Part shown: one piece after another, positions 8,312 through 19,167 of the stretch | How positions within the stretch are numbered: the first letter of the stretch is position 1 | Layout: each line of letters opens with the position of its first letter | From: Treponema sp. | GTDB taxonomy: Bacteria; Spirochaetota; Spirochaetia; Treponematales; Treponemataceae | DNA length: 32,705 nt | NCBI GenBank assembly: GCA_024699235.1 | Contig: JAILPY010000172.1 | Span: 1-32,705 of the forward strand | Reading direction: 5' to 3' | Made by a program: the position numbers and the translations under genes | Notes under the pieces: model-generated | Seen by the model: the letters and a program-made list of their open reading frames with translations, nothing else | Database searches by the model: none | Told to the model about the DNA's origin: nothing

Positions 8312-10105
8312 TCAGAATGTAAAACTCATTCCTATAGTAAAATAATTGTTTACAACGTCATAAAGATTTGCTTTCCAAATATCCTTAAAGTGACGGACTA
8401 GTTCTGCCTGAGTATACCTTGAACTTCCAAGAGTAAATGTTCCATCCCCGTTGTCCGTCAACTTAGATCCCTGTCCTGGATACATATTTGCATCTACACC
8501 CTTATTTCGTATATATTCAAATGTATATCCTAGATTTAAAGCCAATAGTCCCATTTTGAATTTTGGGAATGTATACTCTGCAGATAGACTTGCCTTTATG
8601 ACATACATTTTTGTATCTTGATTCAAGAAATTTAATTGTTCCCAAGCAGTTTCCACATGCTCCCCATCCGAACCGCCAGAATACATCGAATGAGTCAGGA
8701 CACTGCCATCTGTTGCATAAGTTCCAGGAGCAGCAAGCAAATAGCGTATAGCTTCACCATCAGAATCGCTTTCAACTATGTTTGCATGCCTCATAAAACT
8801 TGTCTCAAAATTAAGACGGAAATTCTTTATAGGCCTAAAGCGGATATTAAATGAAAAAATATCACTGTTCGGTTCATACGGCGAACCAATATGGACTCCA
8901 TTATTTGTATAATTCTGGTAATTGTAAATGCCACTGCTGATACTTCCCGTATTAGGACCATCATATTCCCAATGAGAATAAGTATATGGAGTAATCGCAG
9001 TATAGTTAAAGTTTACTAGAGAACAAAAAGATTCTGGTGCATAAAAGATACCGGTTTTTAAGGCAAACCTATTCTTACCGTCAGCATCCAACTTTACAAG
9101 TTTATCAACTTCCATATCATCAACAAAAGCATCAGTTACCCATTCAAGACCATCAAACGGTTTTATTTTAAAAGTAATTCCCATCTGAAGATTATCTTTG
9201 TTGCCGCCAATTCCCTGAGCAGCCATATATGGCACAGGAAGGAAATATGAAAGATCAAAGCGATTTCCATATATTATGTTTTCATAATAGGAAATTGAAA
9301 AATGTTTTGAAAAACGGTATTCAAATGCATGAAATGCCATAAATTTATCAGGAGAAAGACCTGTGCCATCATAACTGGTAGTCGCTCCTATTGCAGAATA
9401 CTGCTGTACATAAGACCATTTATCTTTTAAAAAGGTAATTGTAACATTTGCACTATGATAGTCCTGCTCATTCAAAGCAATTCCATCTCCGAAAAAAGCA
9501 CCATATCCAGTCCTGTTAATTCCTGCCTGAAGAAAAAGATTCCTATTGCCTATAGCTACACCGTTATTTATATCAATGTAAGCAGATAATGGACCTGCAT
9601 CAACAGAATCCTGACGTGCATCATAAGAAGAATTAACAGCATAAGGAAGGAACGTTCCCTCATTTTCTTCTGTCCTAGCAGTAATGCCAAGCTTATATCC
9701 AATAGAAATAAGATCTTTATACAGAAAGAAATCTCCATTTAGATTAGGAGAGAGAATAAACAGTTTTTCAAATTCCTTATCATCATCAGTTTTTGAAAGC
9801 TTACCGACAGTCTGGCCTGATACATTTATATTCCATGCTTTTCCAGTAATTTTCTGCCAGTATTCAATAGCAGTCTTTACATCACTTTCATTACCGCGCT
9901 TTATTACATTCTGTAAAATTTCTTGAATATTATTAATAGGATAAGGTCTCATAGGAGGCACATTATGAACAAGACCCCTTAATTCCCACTCCTGAACAAG
10001 GTCATAAAAATCATCTGTAGGATCTATGCTTATTTGAGCATAAAGAGAAAATGATACAATTAAACAAAATACTAAATAACTGAGGATTTTTTTAATACTT
10101 TTCAC
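8312..10105 (-). CDS. Wzi-like outer-membrane beta-barrel, copy 2
   Basis: 597 aa, GTG start overlapping the preceding gene's end by 14 nt. The signal peptide ends SLYAQ. Residues about 25-95 form a helical N-terminal region with SLH-like phrasing (WELRGLVHNVPPMRPYPINN). The remainder is alternating beta-strand sequence rich in Tyr, Phe and Gly, and it ends NYFTIGMSFTF, a terminal-aromatic beta-signature recognised by BAM. Segments such as FSISYYENIIYGNRFDLSYF, VTDAFVDDMEVD and TAITPYTYSHWEY match the rhythm of capsule-assembly Wzi family proteins (PF14052). In E. coli Wzi binds capsule at the surface. Whether this organism makes a capsule is not shown here. The family call is from memory of the pattern, without a search. 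Confidence 0.75.
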   Translation of the reverse strand: MKSIKKILSYLVFCLIVSFSLYAQISIDPTDDFYDLVQEWELRGLVHNVPPMRPYPINNIQEILQNVIKRGNESDVKTAIEYWQKITGKAWNINVSGQTVGKLSKTDDDKEFEKLFILSPNLNGDFFLYKDLISIGYKLGITARTEENEGTFLPYAVNSSYDARQDSVDAGPLSAYIDINNGVAIGNRNLFLQAGINRTGYGAFFGDGIALNEQDYHSANVTITFLKDKWSYVQQYSAIGATTSYDGTGLSPDKFMAFHAFEYRFSKHFSISYYENIIYGNRFDLSYFLPVPYMAAQGIGGNKDNLQMGITFKIKPFDGLEWVTDAFVDDMEVDKLVKLDADGKNRFALKTGIFYAPESFCSLVNFNYTAITPYTYSHWEYDGPNTGSISSGIYNYQNYTNNGVHIGSPYEPNSDIFSFNIRFRPIKNFRLNFETSFMRHANIVESDSDGEAIRYLLAAPGTYATDGSVLTHSMYSGGSDGEHVETAWEQLNFLNQDTKMYVIKASLSAEYTFPKFKMGLLALNLGYTFEYIRNKGVDANMYPGQGSKLTDNGDGTFTLGSSRYTQAELVRHFKDIWKANLYDVVNNYFTIGMSFTF

Positions 10106-11795
10106 GCTTAAACATCCTTGCCAGCTTAATATTTACAGAAAGAGCAAATTCAACTCCCTGTACAAATTCTCCTTTTTTATTATCATGATTATAGATAAAT
10201 ACATATGCAGGCTGAACAGCAAAAGACAGATAGTCTAAAGGAGTAATAGTTCCTCTTACAGAGATTCTATTAACATATTCAGTAGCACTGCCAGAAGGCG
10301 TGGAAAGTCCTTGCCTCCGTTTTGCCTCAGTTTTTCCCTGCCTGTCAGAATCAGGATATGCCCAATTATCAAGGTTTGGATTACCTGTTGAAGTACCGCC
10401 CCAGTTTAAATTACTAGAAAACACATTAGTCCCTGAAAGTCCTCCTTTTGCCATAAATAAATATGCGGCGGAAAGAGACCATTTTCCAGGAACTTCATAC
10501 CCTAGATTCAGTTCTGCTGACATTGTATCAGGTCCGAAAGGACTTCCTAACCACTCATAAAAAGGTGTTTGATCGCCAACGCTTTCACTGTAGGTCCTTA
10601 CAAGGCTCCAGTCTGGACTTTCTTTTATATACAAATAAGGCTGAGCATAATAACCTTCAAGCCAACCATGAAAATATCCATTGCCAGCAGGTAAATATGC
10701 TTCGATACCCAATTGACCGCCTATTGCATTAGGAGTTACATCATCAGGCCAGTTACTTTTTTCATATGCAGTCTGAAACTGATCCTGTACATACATTCCA
10801 TATACACGGATACCATTGACAACTGCATACGAAGCCTTTACTGCCAGATATGCACAAGTATTGCTTTCTGCATTACCGTAATCACGCCAAGGAGCCATAC
10901 CGTGATAAATAGTAAGAGGATTAAGATACCGCAACTCAATAGGTGCATAAACAAGCATTGACTCCTGAACTGAAAGAGATAGTTTTTTAAACAGCCTAAC
11001 GTCAAAACGGTGCGTATACATATATTTATCAACATTAAATTGAGTTACATTCATGTTATAGCGAACATTAGGATTAAAAATCTCAAAATTAGCATAACTT
11101 GCACCTGTAAAGTAATCACTCATTATGATACTTCCATTTAAGCTTCGGCCTACGTTCTGGGCTCCCATGCCTAACTGTAAATTGATGCCAGTCGTATCAG
11201 TAAAATTATATCCAGTACTAAAATACCCTGTATCAGGAAAATTAACGTCAATCTGATCAGCTGCAAGAGGAACGTTTAAATAATTATCATCATGAAGCAT
11301 TTGACTTTTATTCTGACTCAGACGAAGATCCATTCCCATTGCAATATAATCTGAAGCTGAAAAAGTTACAGGCACTAAAACAAGAGACTGCCTGGAATAT
11401 CTGTCATACTGCCAGTCAATGTCATCATTTTTTTTATAATAGCCTTCAGCATTTATTTCAGGTTCTGCAGATGCCCTTATTATATCAGAACCTACAGAAA
11501 AATTTTCTTCTTCAAAATAGTCAAGGATACGCCGATACTGAGCCTTTCCAGCAATACTAAGAGAGTCATAGTTAATTTCTTCAAGATATATCCTAAGTTC
11601 ATTTACGGTAAGCGGAGACTGATCTGAAAAATCAACACGTCCAGTCTCAATTGCAATAGAAGCAAGGGCGTCATAAACCCAGCTTCCAGACTTTACAAGT
11701 TCCTGTGCGCTACGTCCAGAAGCATAAATAGAACCCATCAAAACTTCAGATAAAAGAAAATAACTAAATGCAATACGTTTTATTATCTTATTCAC
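10092..11795 (-). CDS. Wzi-like outer-membrane beta-barrel, copy 1
   Basis: 567 aa from the GTG at 11795, which I prefer to the upstream in-frame ATG at 11846. The GTG overlaps the glycosyltransferase stop by 8 nt, is preceded by AGGAAAGG at good spacing, and gives a normal signal peptide (NKIIKRIAFSYFLLSEVLMG, then a cut near IYASG). An N-terminal domain of about 80 residues (SGSWVYDALASIAIETGR, then SPLTVNELRIYL) resembles the SLH-like head of treponemal Wzi-type proteins. Long amphipathic beta-strand sequence follows, including YAPIELRYLNPLTIYHG and LEGYYAQPYLYIKESPDW. The C-terminus (KLARMFKREKY) is basic rather than aromatic, unlike copy 2. The two copies are adjacent and translationally overlapping, so they may work as a pair in exporting or anchoring a surface polysaccharide or glycolipid. 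Confidence 0.75.
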   Translation of the reverse strand: MNKIIKRIAFSYFLLSEVLMGSIYASGRSAQELVKSGSWVYDALASIAIETGRVDFSDQSPLTVNELRIYLEEINYDSLSIAGKAQYRRILDYFEEENFSVGSDIIRASAEPEINAEGYYKKNDDIDWQYDRYSRQSLVLVPVTFSASDYIAMGMDLRLSQNKSQMLHDDNYLNVPLAADQIDVNFPDTGYFSTGYNFTDTTGINLQLGMGAQNVGRSLNGSIIMSDYFTGASYANFEIFNPNVRYNMNVTQFNVDKYMYTHRFDVRLFKKLSLSVQESMLVYAPIELRYLNPLTIYHGMAPWRDYGNAESNTCAYLAVKASYAVVNGIRVYGMYVQDQFQTAYEKSNWPDDVTPNAIGGQLGIEAYLPAGNGYFHGWLEGYYAQPYLYIKESPDWSLVRTYSESVGDQTPFYEWLGSPFGPDTMSAELNLGYEVPGKWSLSAAYLFMAKGGLSGTNVFSSNLNWGGTSTGNPNLDNWAYPDSDRQGKTEAKRRQGLSTPSGSATEYVNRISVRGTITPLDYLSFAVQPAYVFIYNHDNKKGEFVQGVEFALSVNIKLARMFKREKY

Positions 11796-13035
11796 GACCT
11801 TTCCTCTTAGATTTTCTTGCCTCAATGCCTTTTTTGTATAACTCAATAAGCCTTGGGGTAAGAGTATTCATTGACCACTGCTTTCCCCATTCAAGAGCCT
11901 CCTCTCTTTTCTTATGATACAAATCAGAATCAGTAAGAAGATCTACAACACGTGAAGAAAATTCTTCAACGTCATTCTTTACCATAAAGCCGCCATTATC
12001 ACCCTGCATTACATCAAGCGTTCCCATTTCCCCTATAGCAACAACAGGAATGCCAGATAACATTGCTTCGATAGTAACAAGTCCCTGTGTTTCTGTAAGG
12101 CTTGGAAACACAAAGACTTTTGAAAGATTATAAAAATAAGCAAGTTCTGTGCGGCTTCTGTATCCTGTAAAACATATATTCCAAGACTGAGGCAGTTTTC
12201 CAGCCTTTTCTTTTAACGGTTCAAGTTCCGGTCCTCCACCAACAAACAGCAGAGCAACATCTTCTATCTCATTACGAACTCGTGCAAAAACATCAAACAG
12301 AAAATCAAGATTCTTTTCTTTTACAATGCGACCTACGTATAGTAAGACCTTCTTATTACGCAATGCAGGAAATATTTTAAATATCTGCTTCCTAAATGAA
12401 GCATTTTTAGATTTATCAATAGTAACAATTTCATCAGGAATGCCAGTAGGAAGAATATCTGAGTCACGCTTTATACCGTATTCCTTTATAACGCCTGCTA
12501 TCCTTTCTGTAGGACATATAATTTCATCAGCACGCTTTAAATAAAACTTTACCAGTTCACGGCCAACAGCCTTCGAAGTAGCAGCAGGAAGCATGTGTAT
12601 GTAATTGTAAAGGTAATCTTCCCATAGAGTATGGAACGTAAATACCATTGCAATATGCCTGTGCCTGGCATAAGTTACGCCAAACCATCCCATAAGAAAT
12701 TCAGAATTTATGTGCACGACATCGGGATCAAAAAGATCCACTTCCTTCTTTATTGTATGCCACTGAGTAATTCTAGCAGCCCTATCTTCTTTAGAAAACA
12801 ATATATGATCAGCAGGAATTCTTAAAACCTTTACGTTCGGGAGATTCTTCGACTTTTTATCGTAAAAAAAACTTTTAAAAATCCTCTTGCGGATTCCCTT
12901 ACGCTTCGTATAATCACAGCAGACAATAATAACATTATGATTACGCTTTGCAAGTTCATCAGCATAAGATTTTACAGATACAGCAACACCATTAACCCTT
13001 GGATAATATGCATCTGTAAACATTGCAATATTCAT
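11788..13035 (-). CDS. GT4-family glycosyltransferase, probably glycolipid-forming
   Basis: 415 aa, GT-B fold retaining glycosyltransferase. The acceptor domain starts MNIAMFTDAYYPRVNGVAVS, a start typical of GT4 enzymes acting on membrane lipids. The nucleotide-sugar domain has LLYVGRIVKEKNLDFL, FVGGGPELEPLKEKA, and the E-x7-E motif in ETQGLVTIEAMLSGIPVVA. Close relatives include diacylglycerol glucosyltransferases and PimB-like mannosyltransferases, so synthesis of a treponemal glycolipid is a reasonable but unproven role; donor and acceptor cannot be read from the sequence. AAAGG sits only 2 nt before the ATG. It starts 41 nt after the lptD stop and overlaps the first Wzi-like gene by 8 nt, placing it firmly in an envelope-building operon. 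Confidence 0.88.
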   Translation of the reverse strand: MNIAMFTDAYYPRVNGVAVSVKSYADELAKRNHNVIIVCCDYTKRKGIRKRIFKSFFYDKKSKNLPNVKVLRIPADHILFSKEDRAARITQWHTIKKEVDLFDPDVVHINSEFLMGWFGVTYARHRHIAMVFTFHTLWEDYLYNYIHMLPAATSKAVGRELVKFYLKRADEIICPTERIAGVIKEYGIKRDSDILPTGIPDEIVTIDKSKNASFRKQIFKIFPALRNKKVLLYVGRIVKEKNLDFLFDVFARVRNEIEDVALLFVGGGPELEPLKEKAGKLPQSWNICFTGYRSRTELAYFYNLSKVFVFPSLTETQGLVTIEAMLSGIPVVAIGEMGTLDVMQGDNGGFMVKNDVEEFSSRVVDLLTDSDLYHKKREEALEWGKQWSMNTLTPRLIELYKKGIEARKSKRKGRE

Positions 13036-13076
13036 AACCTTTATTGTACCTTATTATCTGACAACGTTCAAGTGCA

Positions 13077-16000
13077 CTAAGGATTCAGCTGATATTCACC
13101 ATACTCATCAACGACTTTGGTACGTATGCCAGTCATAGGTTTCCATGTTATGGCAAAAGAAAAATAAGGCTCATAACTATAATAAGGCTTTGAAGAACCT
13201 TCATTGATAAGCCTAGGTTGAAAAATAAAGCTTGAAGTTAAGTCCCAGTCACAAAGATTGTGATTTATATCTATCTTCAATTTTTTTAGTTTAAAGCCAG
13301 ATTTTTTTCGAGTTTTTAAAGATGTATCCCAGAATGCAAAAGAATCTATCAAATCTTGCATAACATTTGTTTCTCCGCCTACAATATTTCCATAAGTTGT
13401 GGCACCTTGTACATAACGGAAAATAACAGAATTTCTTGATTCAGAACTAAATTTTATGTCTAAAAATTCATTTATCCTAAAAGTAACCGAAGGTATGAAT
13501 ACCATATAACTTTCAGTTGGCTTTATGAAATCATATACAAGACTTGTGTCTACTCCAGGAGAAAAACTGATTCTATTTTTCCAATAATGGAATTTTTTTT
13601 CTGAAACATAAGAAAGACTCATTGTATAAGGCTGAAAATATTGATTCTTTTGAGAAACCCAGCCATTTACTTCATCATAGTCGTAGCCATAGGTATGCTG
13701 CATTACGTAAGCCAGCTGAAATCCCTTGAAAGTAGCTGACAGTTTCATAGAATCTGCATAATCTTTCTCTAAGTTATAATTAAAGGATTCCGTTAAGGTC
13801 ATACCTGATTCAGTATATACACTAGCAGACTGCCTAAGAGGCTTATCCGTCCAAGTCTCTCTATTTTCGTCAAGAATAACGCCAGTTGAAAAATTTAATT
13901 TTGCAAAAGGGAATATAAAGGAAACCTTTGCATCACGCTCATCATTAAGCGGCGGCAAAGAAGCAGATAAAGTAACAGTCTGGGAATAATTTTTTCCTTC
14001 TGTAGCAGAAAGATAACCTGTAATAAGATTTTCAGTCATACTTTCCCTGTCTGTCAAATCCCCTGTAAGATATTCCCATTCAGGATTGTCTGCATCACCA
14101 ATAAATTTAGTACGCAAGAGCTTAACTTTAGTACTCCAGTCTATTCCAGTATTTTTAAACAGTGAATCATAGGCAAACGGTCTGAATGAAATAACGTTTT
14201 GCTCTATTAAATCAAGTTTTTTACTGTCATAATCAGATTCTATTACAGAATTTTTAGAAGCCTGCGTCGTGTATCCATCAAGACTAGGGTGCATTTGATA
14301 GGAAGGATCAAAAGTCAATGTATTAGTCATGCTGATAAAGCTTTTTCTATAAGAGACTTTGCTGATCAAGGATACTGGAGATGTAACGACATAATAAGAA
14401 GAGTACATATTAGACCACTTAAAATCAGATCCCTGTTCAAACTGAGATGAATTATAAGTAAACTGCGAAACGTAACTAGGTTTTATTGAATATCCAAGAC
14501 TATAATAAAGGCCTTCTATGGCTGTAACAGAAGGAAGTTTTTCGCCATCTAAATCAGGCAAATCTTTTGCTTCAAATAAGAAATCAAATTCTCTTTGATC
14601 ATTTGATTCATAAGATTCTTCATCATATACAAATTCAGGTTCTTTTTCTGGCGAAGAACGAAATTCATAGAATGTACCTCCAATTTCCATTGAAAATTCA
14701 AAAGGAGTAACCTGGGATGGATAAAAGAACATTCGTTCTGGAGAATACGACTGCCAATCGAATGACTCTTCGGTAAAATCTTTATCCGTACGTTTCTTTG
14801 AATTAAATATCACAGAGGAAGATACTTTATTTACATCTATTTTATTAATGATTGACGGACTTTCAGTTTTAACAGGCATTGAATAAGAACCTTCAGCCTT
14901 CCATGTATATGTAGTAACTTTTTTATCACTGTCATCTGTATTTTTTTGCTCATCAGTAACTTCACTGCTAGACGTAAGAAAACCTATCCAATCCATAGTT
15001 TCCTTTCTATTTCCAAAATCTGTAATAAAATAAGGATCTGAATACAAAGGAAAATCAAGTTGAAGCCTAAAAGGTTCTTTTACAGTCATGCTAAAGTTAC
15101 CGGCAAAACGGAAAGGAAATGAATTTCCAAGGAAATTAGTTCGGTCATAAAAAATTTTATTAAGATAAGAATATCTGCTGAATTTATCTTTTCTATAAAA
15201 TACAGTATTACTAAATCCTAAGTCAAAGAAACCTGATATCTTTGAAATATATTTATCAGGGGAAAATGAACCGTCAATTCCGACAAGACCGCCAAACATA
15301 GAATATGCATCTGCCGTAAGCTTTAAATAGTCATCAGTAGAACCCGTAAAATCTTTATCAAGATTATGAAGTACAACACCTTCCCTTCGCTGTTCCTTCA
15401 AGGTAGTCTGATGTGCAAAGCTAAAGGATATATCATCATCATCGTCGTCGTCTGAAGATTTGGAAGATTTTGCAGAATCATCCTCAAGAGGCTTTCTACC
15501 GTATAAATATGTTGTAGTCTGAAAATACCAGCCTTTACGGTTATCATATCCTATGACAGGATTAAAGATAAGTTCATCTTTAGGATAATAGAATGCAGGA
15601 AGATACAATACTGGAACATTCCCAACATACAGCGCTGCATTGAGAAAAGCAAATTCTCCTCCTGCAAGCATCCACATTTTAGTAGCCCTAATTTTCCAAT
15701 GAGGATTCTCTTCTTTACAAAATGTAACGGTAGCATTTTTAAAAGCCATTGCTCCGCTTGAAGTCTTTCCCGTCAGTTTAGACGTTACGACAATTGTAGA
15801 TGAAGCTGTTACCTTTCCACTTTCTATCTTTACAATACGGGAATTATCAAAAACTCCTTCCATCGAACTAGTATTTAACAGAAGTGTTTTTGCCGTAATA
15901 TCCTGCTTTACAGCACCATCTTTACCTTTCTGCACAAGACGAACATTTCCTTCTGCAAAAAGCATATTTGTCTTTCTATTGTATCTTATTTTATTTGCTT

Positions 16001-16220
16001 TTATATCTGTATCATTTTCATTATCTGATACAGTCATGGACACATTGCCTGTCATTACAATAAGTTCATCACCAGTATCATCATCTTTCTGATACTCAGT
16101 CTTACGTGCATTATTAATAGTAATGACAGTACCTGCTTTAGATTCCTGGGCAGGACAGGATTGTGAGAAAGTGAGGGCAAGACATACAATCAGTAACAGT
16201 CTTTTTAGTTTATTGAGCAA
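13077..16220 (-). CDS. lptD: LptD/OstA-like outer-membrane assembly protein
   Basis: 1047 aa, TTG start overlapping the uvrA stop by 11 nt with AAGGA just upstream. A signal peptide covers about the first 24 residues. An OstA/LptA-like jelly-roll follows (about 33-230), with the repeating pattern IKANKIRYNRKTNMLFAEGN and ITAKTLLLNTSSMEG. Then comes the barrel, beginning near LYLPAFYYPKDELIFNPVIG, a region diagnostic of LptD, and containing an Asp run (DDDDDDD) in an early loop. It is longer than E. coli LptD (784 aa). LptD inserts LPS into the outer leaflet in proteobacteria. Treponemes generally lack canonical LPS, so the cargo here is probably another glycolipid. From memory, T. pallidum also has its LptD homologue (TP0515) next to uvrA, which supports conserved synteny. 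Confidence 0.9.
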   Translation of the reverse strand: MLNKLKRLLLIVCLALTFSQSCPAQESKAGTVITINNARKTEYQKDDDTGDELIVMTGNVSMTVSDNENDTDIKANKIRYNRKTNMLFAEGNVRLVQKGKDGAVKQDITAKTLLLNTSSMEGVFDNSRIVKIESGKVTASSTIVVTSKLTGKTSSGAMAFKNATVTFCKEENPHWKIRATKMWMLAGGEFAFLNAALYVGNVPVLYLPAFYYPKDELIFNPVIGYDNRKGWYFQTTTYLYGRKPLEDDSAKSSKSSDDDDDDDISFSFAHQTTLKEQRREGVVLHNLDKDFTGSTDDYLKLTADAYSMFGGLVGIDGSFSPDKYISKISGFFDLGFSNTVFYRKDKFSRYSYLNKIFYDRTNFLGNSFPFRFAGNFSMTVKEPFRLQLDFPLYSDPYFITDFGNRKETMDWIGFLTSSSEVTDEQKNTDDSDKKVTTYTWKAEGSYSMPVKTESPSIINKIDVNKVSSSVIFNSKKRTDKDFTEESFDWQSYSPERMFFYPSQVTPFEFSMEIGGTFYEFRSSPEKEPEFVYDEESYESNDQREFDFLFEAKDLPDLDGEKLPSVTAIEGLYYSLGYSIKPSYVSQFTYNSSQFEQGSDFKWSNMYSSYYVVTSPVSLISKVSYRKSFISMTNTLTFDPSYQMHPSLDGYTTQASKNSVIESDYDSKKLDLIEQNVISFRPFAYDSLFKNTGIDWSTKVKLLRTKFIGDADNPEWEYLTGDLTDRESMTENLITGYLSATEGKNYSQTVTLSASLPPLNDERDAKVSFIFPFAKLNFSTGVILDENRETWTDKPLRQSASVYTESGMTLTESFNYNLEKDYADSMKLSATFKGFQLAYVMQHTYGYDYDEVNGWVSQKNQYFQPYTMSLSYVSEKKFHYWKNRISFSPGVDTSLVYDFIKPTESYMVFIPSVTFRINEFLDIKFSSESRNSVIFRYVQGATTYGNIVGGETNVMQDLIDSFAFWDTSLKTRKKSGFKLKKLKIDINHNLCDWDLTSSFIFQPRLINEGSSKPYYSYEPYFSFAITWKPMTGIRTKVVDEYGEYQLNP

Positions 16221-19167
16221 GATTCCTTATCCTTTCTCTTTCAATCAGTTCCCCCACATATGCACCAGTATAGCTGCCAGAGATTTTTGCAACCTCTTCA
16301 GGAGTTCCAGTTGCAATAACCTGACCGCCATTTCCACCACCCTCTGGTCCTAAATCTATTATATAATCTGCCTGACATATTACGTCAAGGTTATGTTCTA
16401 TCATAACAACAGAATTACCTTTGTCAACAAGCTTTTGAATAACATCCATAAGCTGTTTTATATCAACAAAATGAAGTCCTGTCGTAGGTTCATCAAGTAT
16501 ATACAAAGTTTTCCCTGTTGAAGGCCTTGAAAGTTCAGATGCAAGCTTAACGCGCTGAGCTTCACCTCCACTAAGCGTAAGAGCATTCTGTCCCAACTGC
16601 AAATATCCAAGGCCTACGCTTTTTAGAGTTTCCATCTTTCTGGCAATATGCGGAATACCAGAAAAGAATTCACAGGCATCTTCTACAGTCATATCGAGGA
16701 CATCTGAAATTGACTTGCCTTTATACAGAACATCAAGAGTCTCTTGATTAAAGCGTTTACCATGACATACATCACACTGAATGAACACATCGGGAAGAAA
16801 ATTCATTTCAATGGTTATAGAACCTGCTCCTTCACAGTTTTCACATCGGCCACCCTTTACATTAAATGAAAATCTTCCTGCCTTATAACCACGGGCCTTA
16901 GCATCCGGCAAGGAGGCAAACAGTTCCCTTATTTTATCAAATACACCTATATATGTAACAGGATTACTTCTAGGAGTCCTTCCTATTGGACTTTGATCAA
17001 TATTGATAACCTTATCAATATTTTCTATACCGGTTATTTTCTTATATTTGCCTGTCGGATATTCGGTATGCATAAGCTCATTGCTTACAACAGGATAAAA
17101 GACATCATTCAAAAGCGTAGATTTTCCGCTGCCAGAAACCCCTGTTATGCAGGTAAATGTTCCAAGGGGAATCTCTACAGTAATATTTTTAAGATTATGC
17201 TCAGTAACTCCAGTCAATTTTATTCTTTTGCCATTACCGGTACGGCGTTTCTTAGGAATAGGCATTCGTATCTTCCCAGCCAGATACTGACCTGTAATGC
17301 TTTCCGGTACGTCCATAACCTGTTTCGGCGTACCAGATGCCATTATCCGACCTCCGTGCACACCAGCGCCAGGACCTATATCAACCAGCCAGTCAGCAGT
17401 ATTAAGGGTCTGTTCATCATGCTCAACAACAATAACAGAATTTCCTAAATTCCTAAGATATAGCAGGGAATTTATAAGACGTTCATTATCACGCTGATGC
17501 AATCCTATTGAAGGTTCATCAAGAACATACATAACTCCAGTTAAGGCACTTCCTATTTGAGTAGAAAGCCTGATTCTCTGAGCTTCGCCACCACTCAATG
17601 TTGCTGCAGAACGTTCTAGAGTAAGGTATTCAAGTCCGACATTCTTCAAGAACTGAAGGCGAGATTTTATTTCTTTTAATATTTGAGAAGCAATCTTTTT
17701 CTCAGTTTCTGTAAATTGGATATTATCAAAAAATTCTATTGTCTGCAGGACAGACAATTCTGTCAAATCCCATATATTCTTACCGCCAACAGTAACAGCG
17801 AGGGCCTCTTTTCGCAAACGCTTTCCTTTACAGCTTGAACATTGACAGTGTGACATAAATTTCTCTTCCATGCGACTTCGCTGGGCGTCACCCCAAGCTT
17901 CTGAATATCTTCGGCGCATGTCTGCAATAACGCCCATCCAAGGTCTCTTGTATTCACTATATCCTTCACCGCTCTGCTTTTTATATACCCATGTCAATAC
18001 AGTATTTTCATCACCGTTCCAAAGATAGTCAAACTGTTTCTTTGACAGTTTATCAAACGGAGTGTCCAAAGAAAAACCACCCTTTTCAGCAATAGCAGTA
18101 AACATTGCAGAATTCCATGCACTGTCAGGATTATAAAATGTAATGCCTCCCTCATTAAAAGAAAGGGACATATCTGGAATTATAAGATTTTTATCCCATT
18201 CCATTTTTTCACCAAGTCCAGTACATTCAGGACATGCACCAAAAGGATTATTAAAAGAAAAAAGTCGCGGCTGAAGCTCAGGAATTGATATTCCACAGTC
18301 AGGACATGCATTTTTTTGGGAAAAAAATACTTCCTGTTCAATAAAATCAGCATTTCTGTCGTAAGGAGTTCCTTTTGAATCAAGATAATCAGTTACTTCT
18401 TTATATGATTCATCAGTCTTATTAACACGCCTAAGTACAGACAGAACACCATTAGAACTCTTTAATGCAGTTTCAACAGAATCTGAGAGCCTGCTTCTTA
18501 TATCATTTTTTAATACAATTCTATCTACTACTATTTCTATAGTATGTTTTTTCTGCTTATCAAGTTTTATTGAATCCTCTAGAAGAACCATCAGACCGTC
18601 TATTCTTGCACGGACAAAGCCAGCTTTCTTTGCATCATCAAGAACTTTTTGATGCTCTCCCTTCTTTCCCTTTATGACTGGAGCCAGCAATGTAAGTTTT
18701 GTACCCATATTCCAGGAAAGAATTGTATCTATAATCTGGTCTACAGACTGCTCTCGAATTTCACGTCCACACTGAGGACAGTGAGCAACACCGATTCTTG
18801 CATATAATAGACGGTAATAATCATATATTTCAGTAACAGTACCAACTGTAGAACGAGGATTTTTGTGAGTTGTCTTCTGTTCAATAGAAATTGCAGGAGA
18901 AAGACCCGTAATAAGATCAACATCAGGCTTATCCATTCTGCCAAGGAACTGACGGGCATAAGAAGAAAGGCTTTCCATATAGCGACGCTGACCTTCGGCA
19001 AAAAGAGTGTCAAACGCAAGCGAAGACTTTCCGCTGCCAGAAAGACCGCTTATCACTACAAGCTTGTTTCGGGGAATTTCTACGTTTATATTTTTAAGGT
19101 TATGCTCTCTCGCACCTTGAATTACTATTTTTTCCCCTTCGGGATGATTTATTACAGAATTACTCAC
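16210..19167 (-). CDS. uvrA: Excinuclease ABC subunit A
   Basis: 985 aa, DNA-damage recognition subunit of UvrABC nucleotide excision repair. There are two ABC ATPase modules: Walker [10 protein letters not shown] (41-49) with signature [11 protein letters not shown], and Walker [10 protein letters not shown] (about 668-676) with signature [12 protein letters not shown]. Cys-rich zinc elements are present (HCPQCG; CPDCG with [20 protein letters not shown] with CDVCHG). The D-loop and H-loop segments [13 protein letters not shown] and [13 protein letters not shown] are intact. The start is GTG; an in-frame TAG lies 6-8 nt upstream so it cannot extend. There is no Shine-Dalgarno, and a promoter (TTGAGG-N17-TAATAT) ends 8 nt before the GTG, suggesting a leaderless mRNA. 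It is the first gene of the lptD envelope run. Confidence 0.98.
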   Translation of the reverse strand: MSNSVINHPEGEKIVIQGAREHNLKNINVEIPRNKLVVISGLSGSGKSSLAFDTLFAEGQRRYMESLSSYARQFLGRMDKPDVDLITGLSPAISIEQKTTHKNPRSTVGTVTEIYDYYRLLYARIGVAHCPQCGREIREQSVDQIIDTILSWNMGTKLTLLAPVIKGKKGEHQKVLDDAKKAGFVRARIDGLMVLLEDSIKLDKQKKHTIEIVVDRIVLKNDIRSRLSDSVETALKSSNGVLSVLRRVNKTDESYKEVTDYLDSKGTPYDRNADFIEQEVFFSQKNACPDCGISIPELQPRLFSFNNPFGACPECTGLGEKMEWDKNLIIPDMSLSFNEGGITFYNPDSAWNSAMFTAIAEKGGFSLDTPFDKLSKKQFDYLWNGDENTVLTWVYKKQSGEGYSEYKRPWMGVIADMRRRYSEAWGDAQRSRMEEKFMSHCQCSSCKGKRLRKEALAVTVGGKNIWDLTELSVLQTIEFFDNIQFTETEKKIASQILKEIKSRLQFLKNVGLEYLTLERSAATLSGGEAQRIRLSTQIGSALTGVMYVLDEPSIGLHQRDNERLINSLLYLRNLGNSVIVVEHDEQTLNTADWLVDIGPGAGVHGGRIMASGTPKQVMDVPESITGQYLAGKIRMPIPKKRRTGNGKRIKLTGVTEHNLKNITVEIPLGTFTCITGVSGSGKSTLLNDVFYPVVSNELMHTEYPTGKYKKITGIENIDKVINIDQSPIGRTPRSNPVTYIGVFDKIRELFASLPDAKARGYKAGRFSFNVKGGRCENCEGAGSITIEMNFLPDVFIQCDVCHGKRFNQETLDVLYKGKSISDVLDMTVEDACEFFSGIPHIARKMETLKSVGLGYLQLGQNALTLSGGEAQRVKLASELSRPSTGKTLYILDEPTTGLHFVDIKQLMDVIQKLVDKGNSVVMIEHNLDVICQADYIIDLGPEGGGNGGQVIATGTPEEVAKISGSYTGAYVGELIERERIRNLAQ

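Noticed and set aside
11796-11846. Upstream ATG start (11846) for the first Wzi-like gene
   Set aside because: It would add 17 charged residues before the signal peptide and overlap the glycosyltransferase by 59 nt; the GTG at 11795 has a good ribosome site and gives a normal signal peptide.
16993-17448. 151-aa plus-strand open frame within uvrA
   Set aside because: Opposite a fully conserved UvrA region (Walker A, Cys motifs), with no recognisable product or ribosome site.
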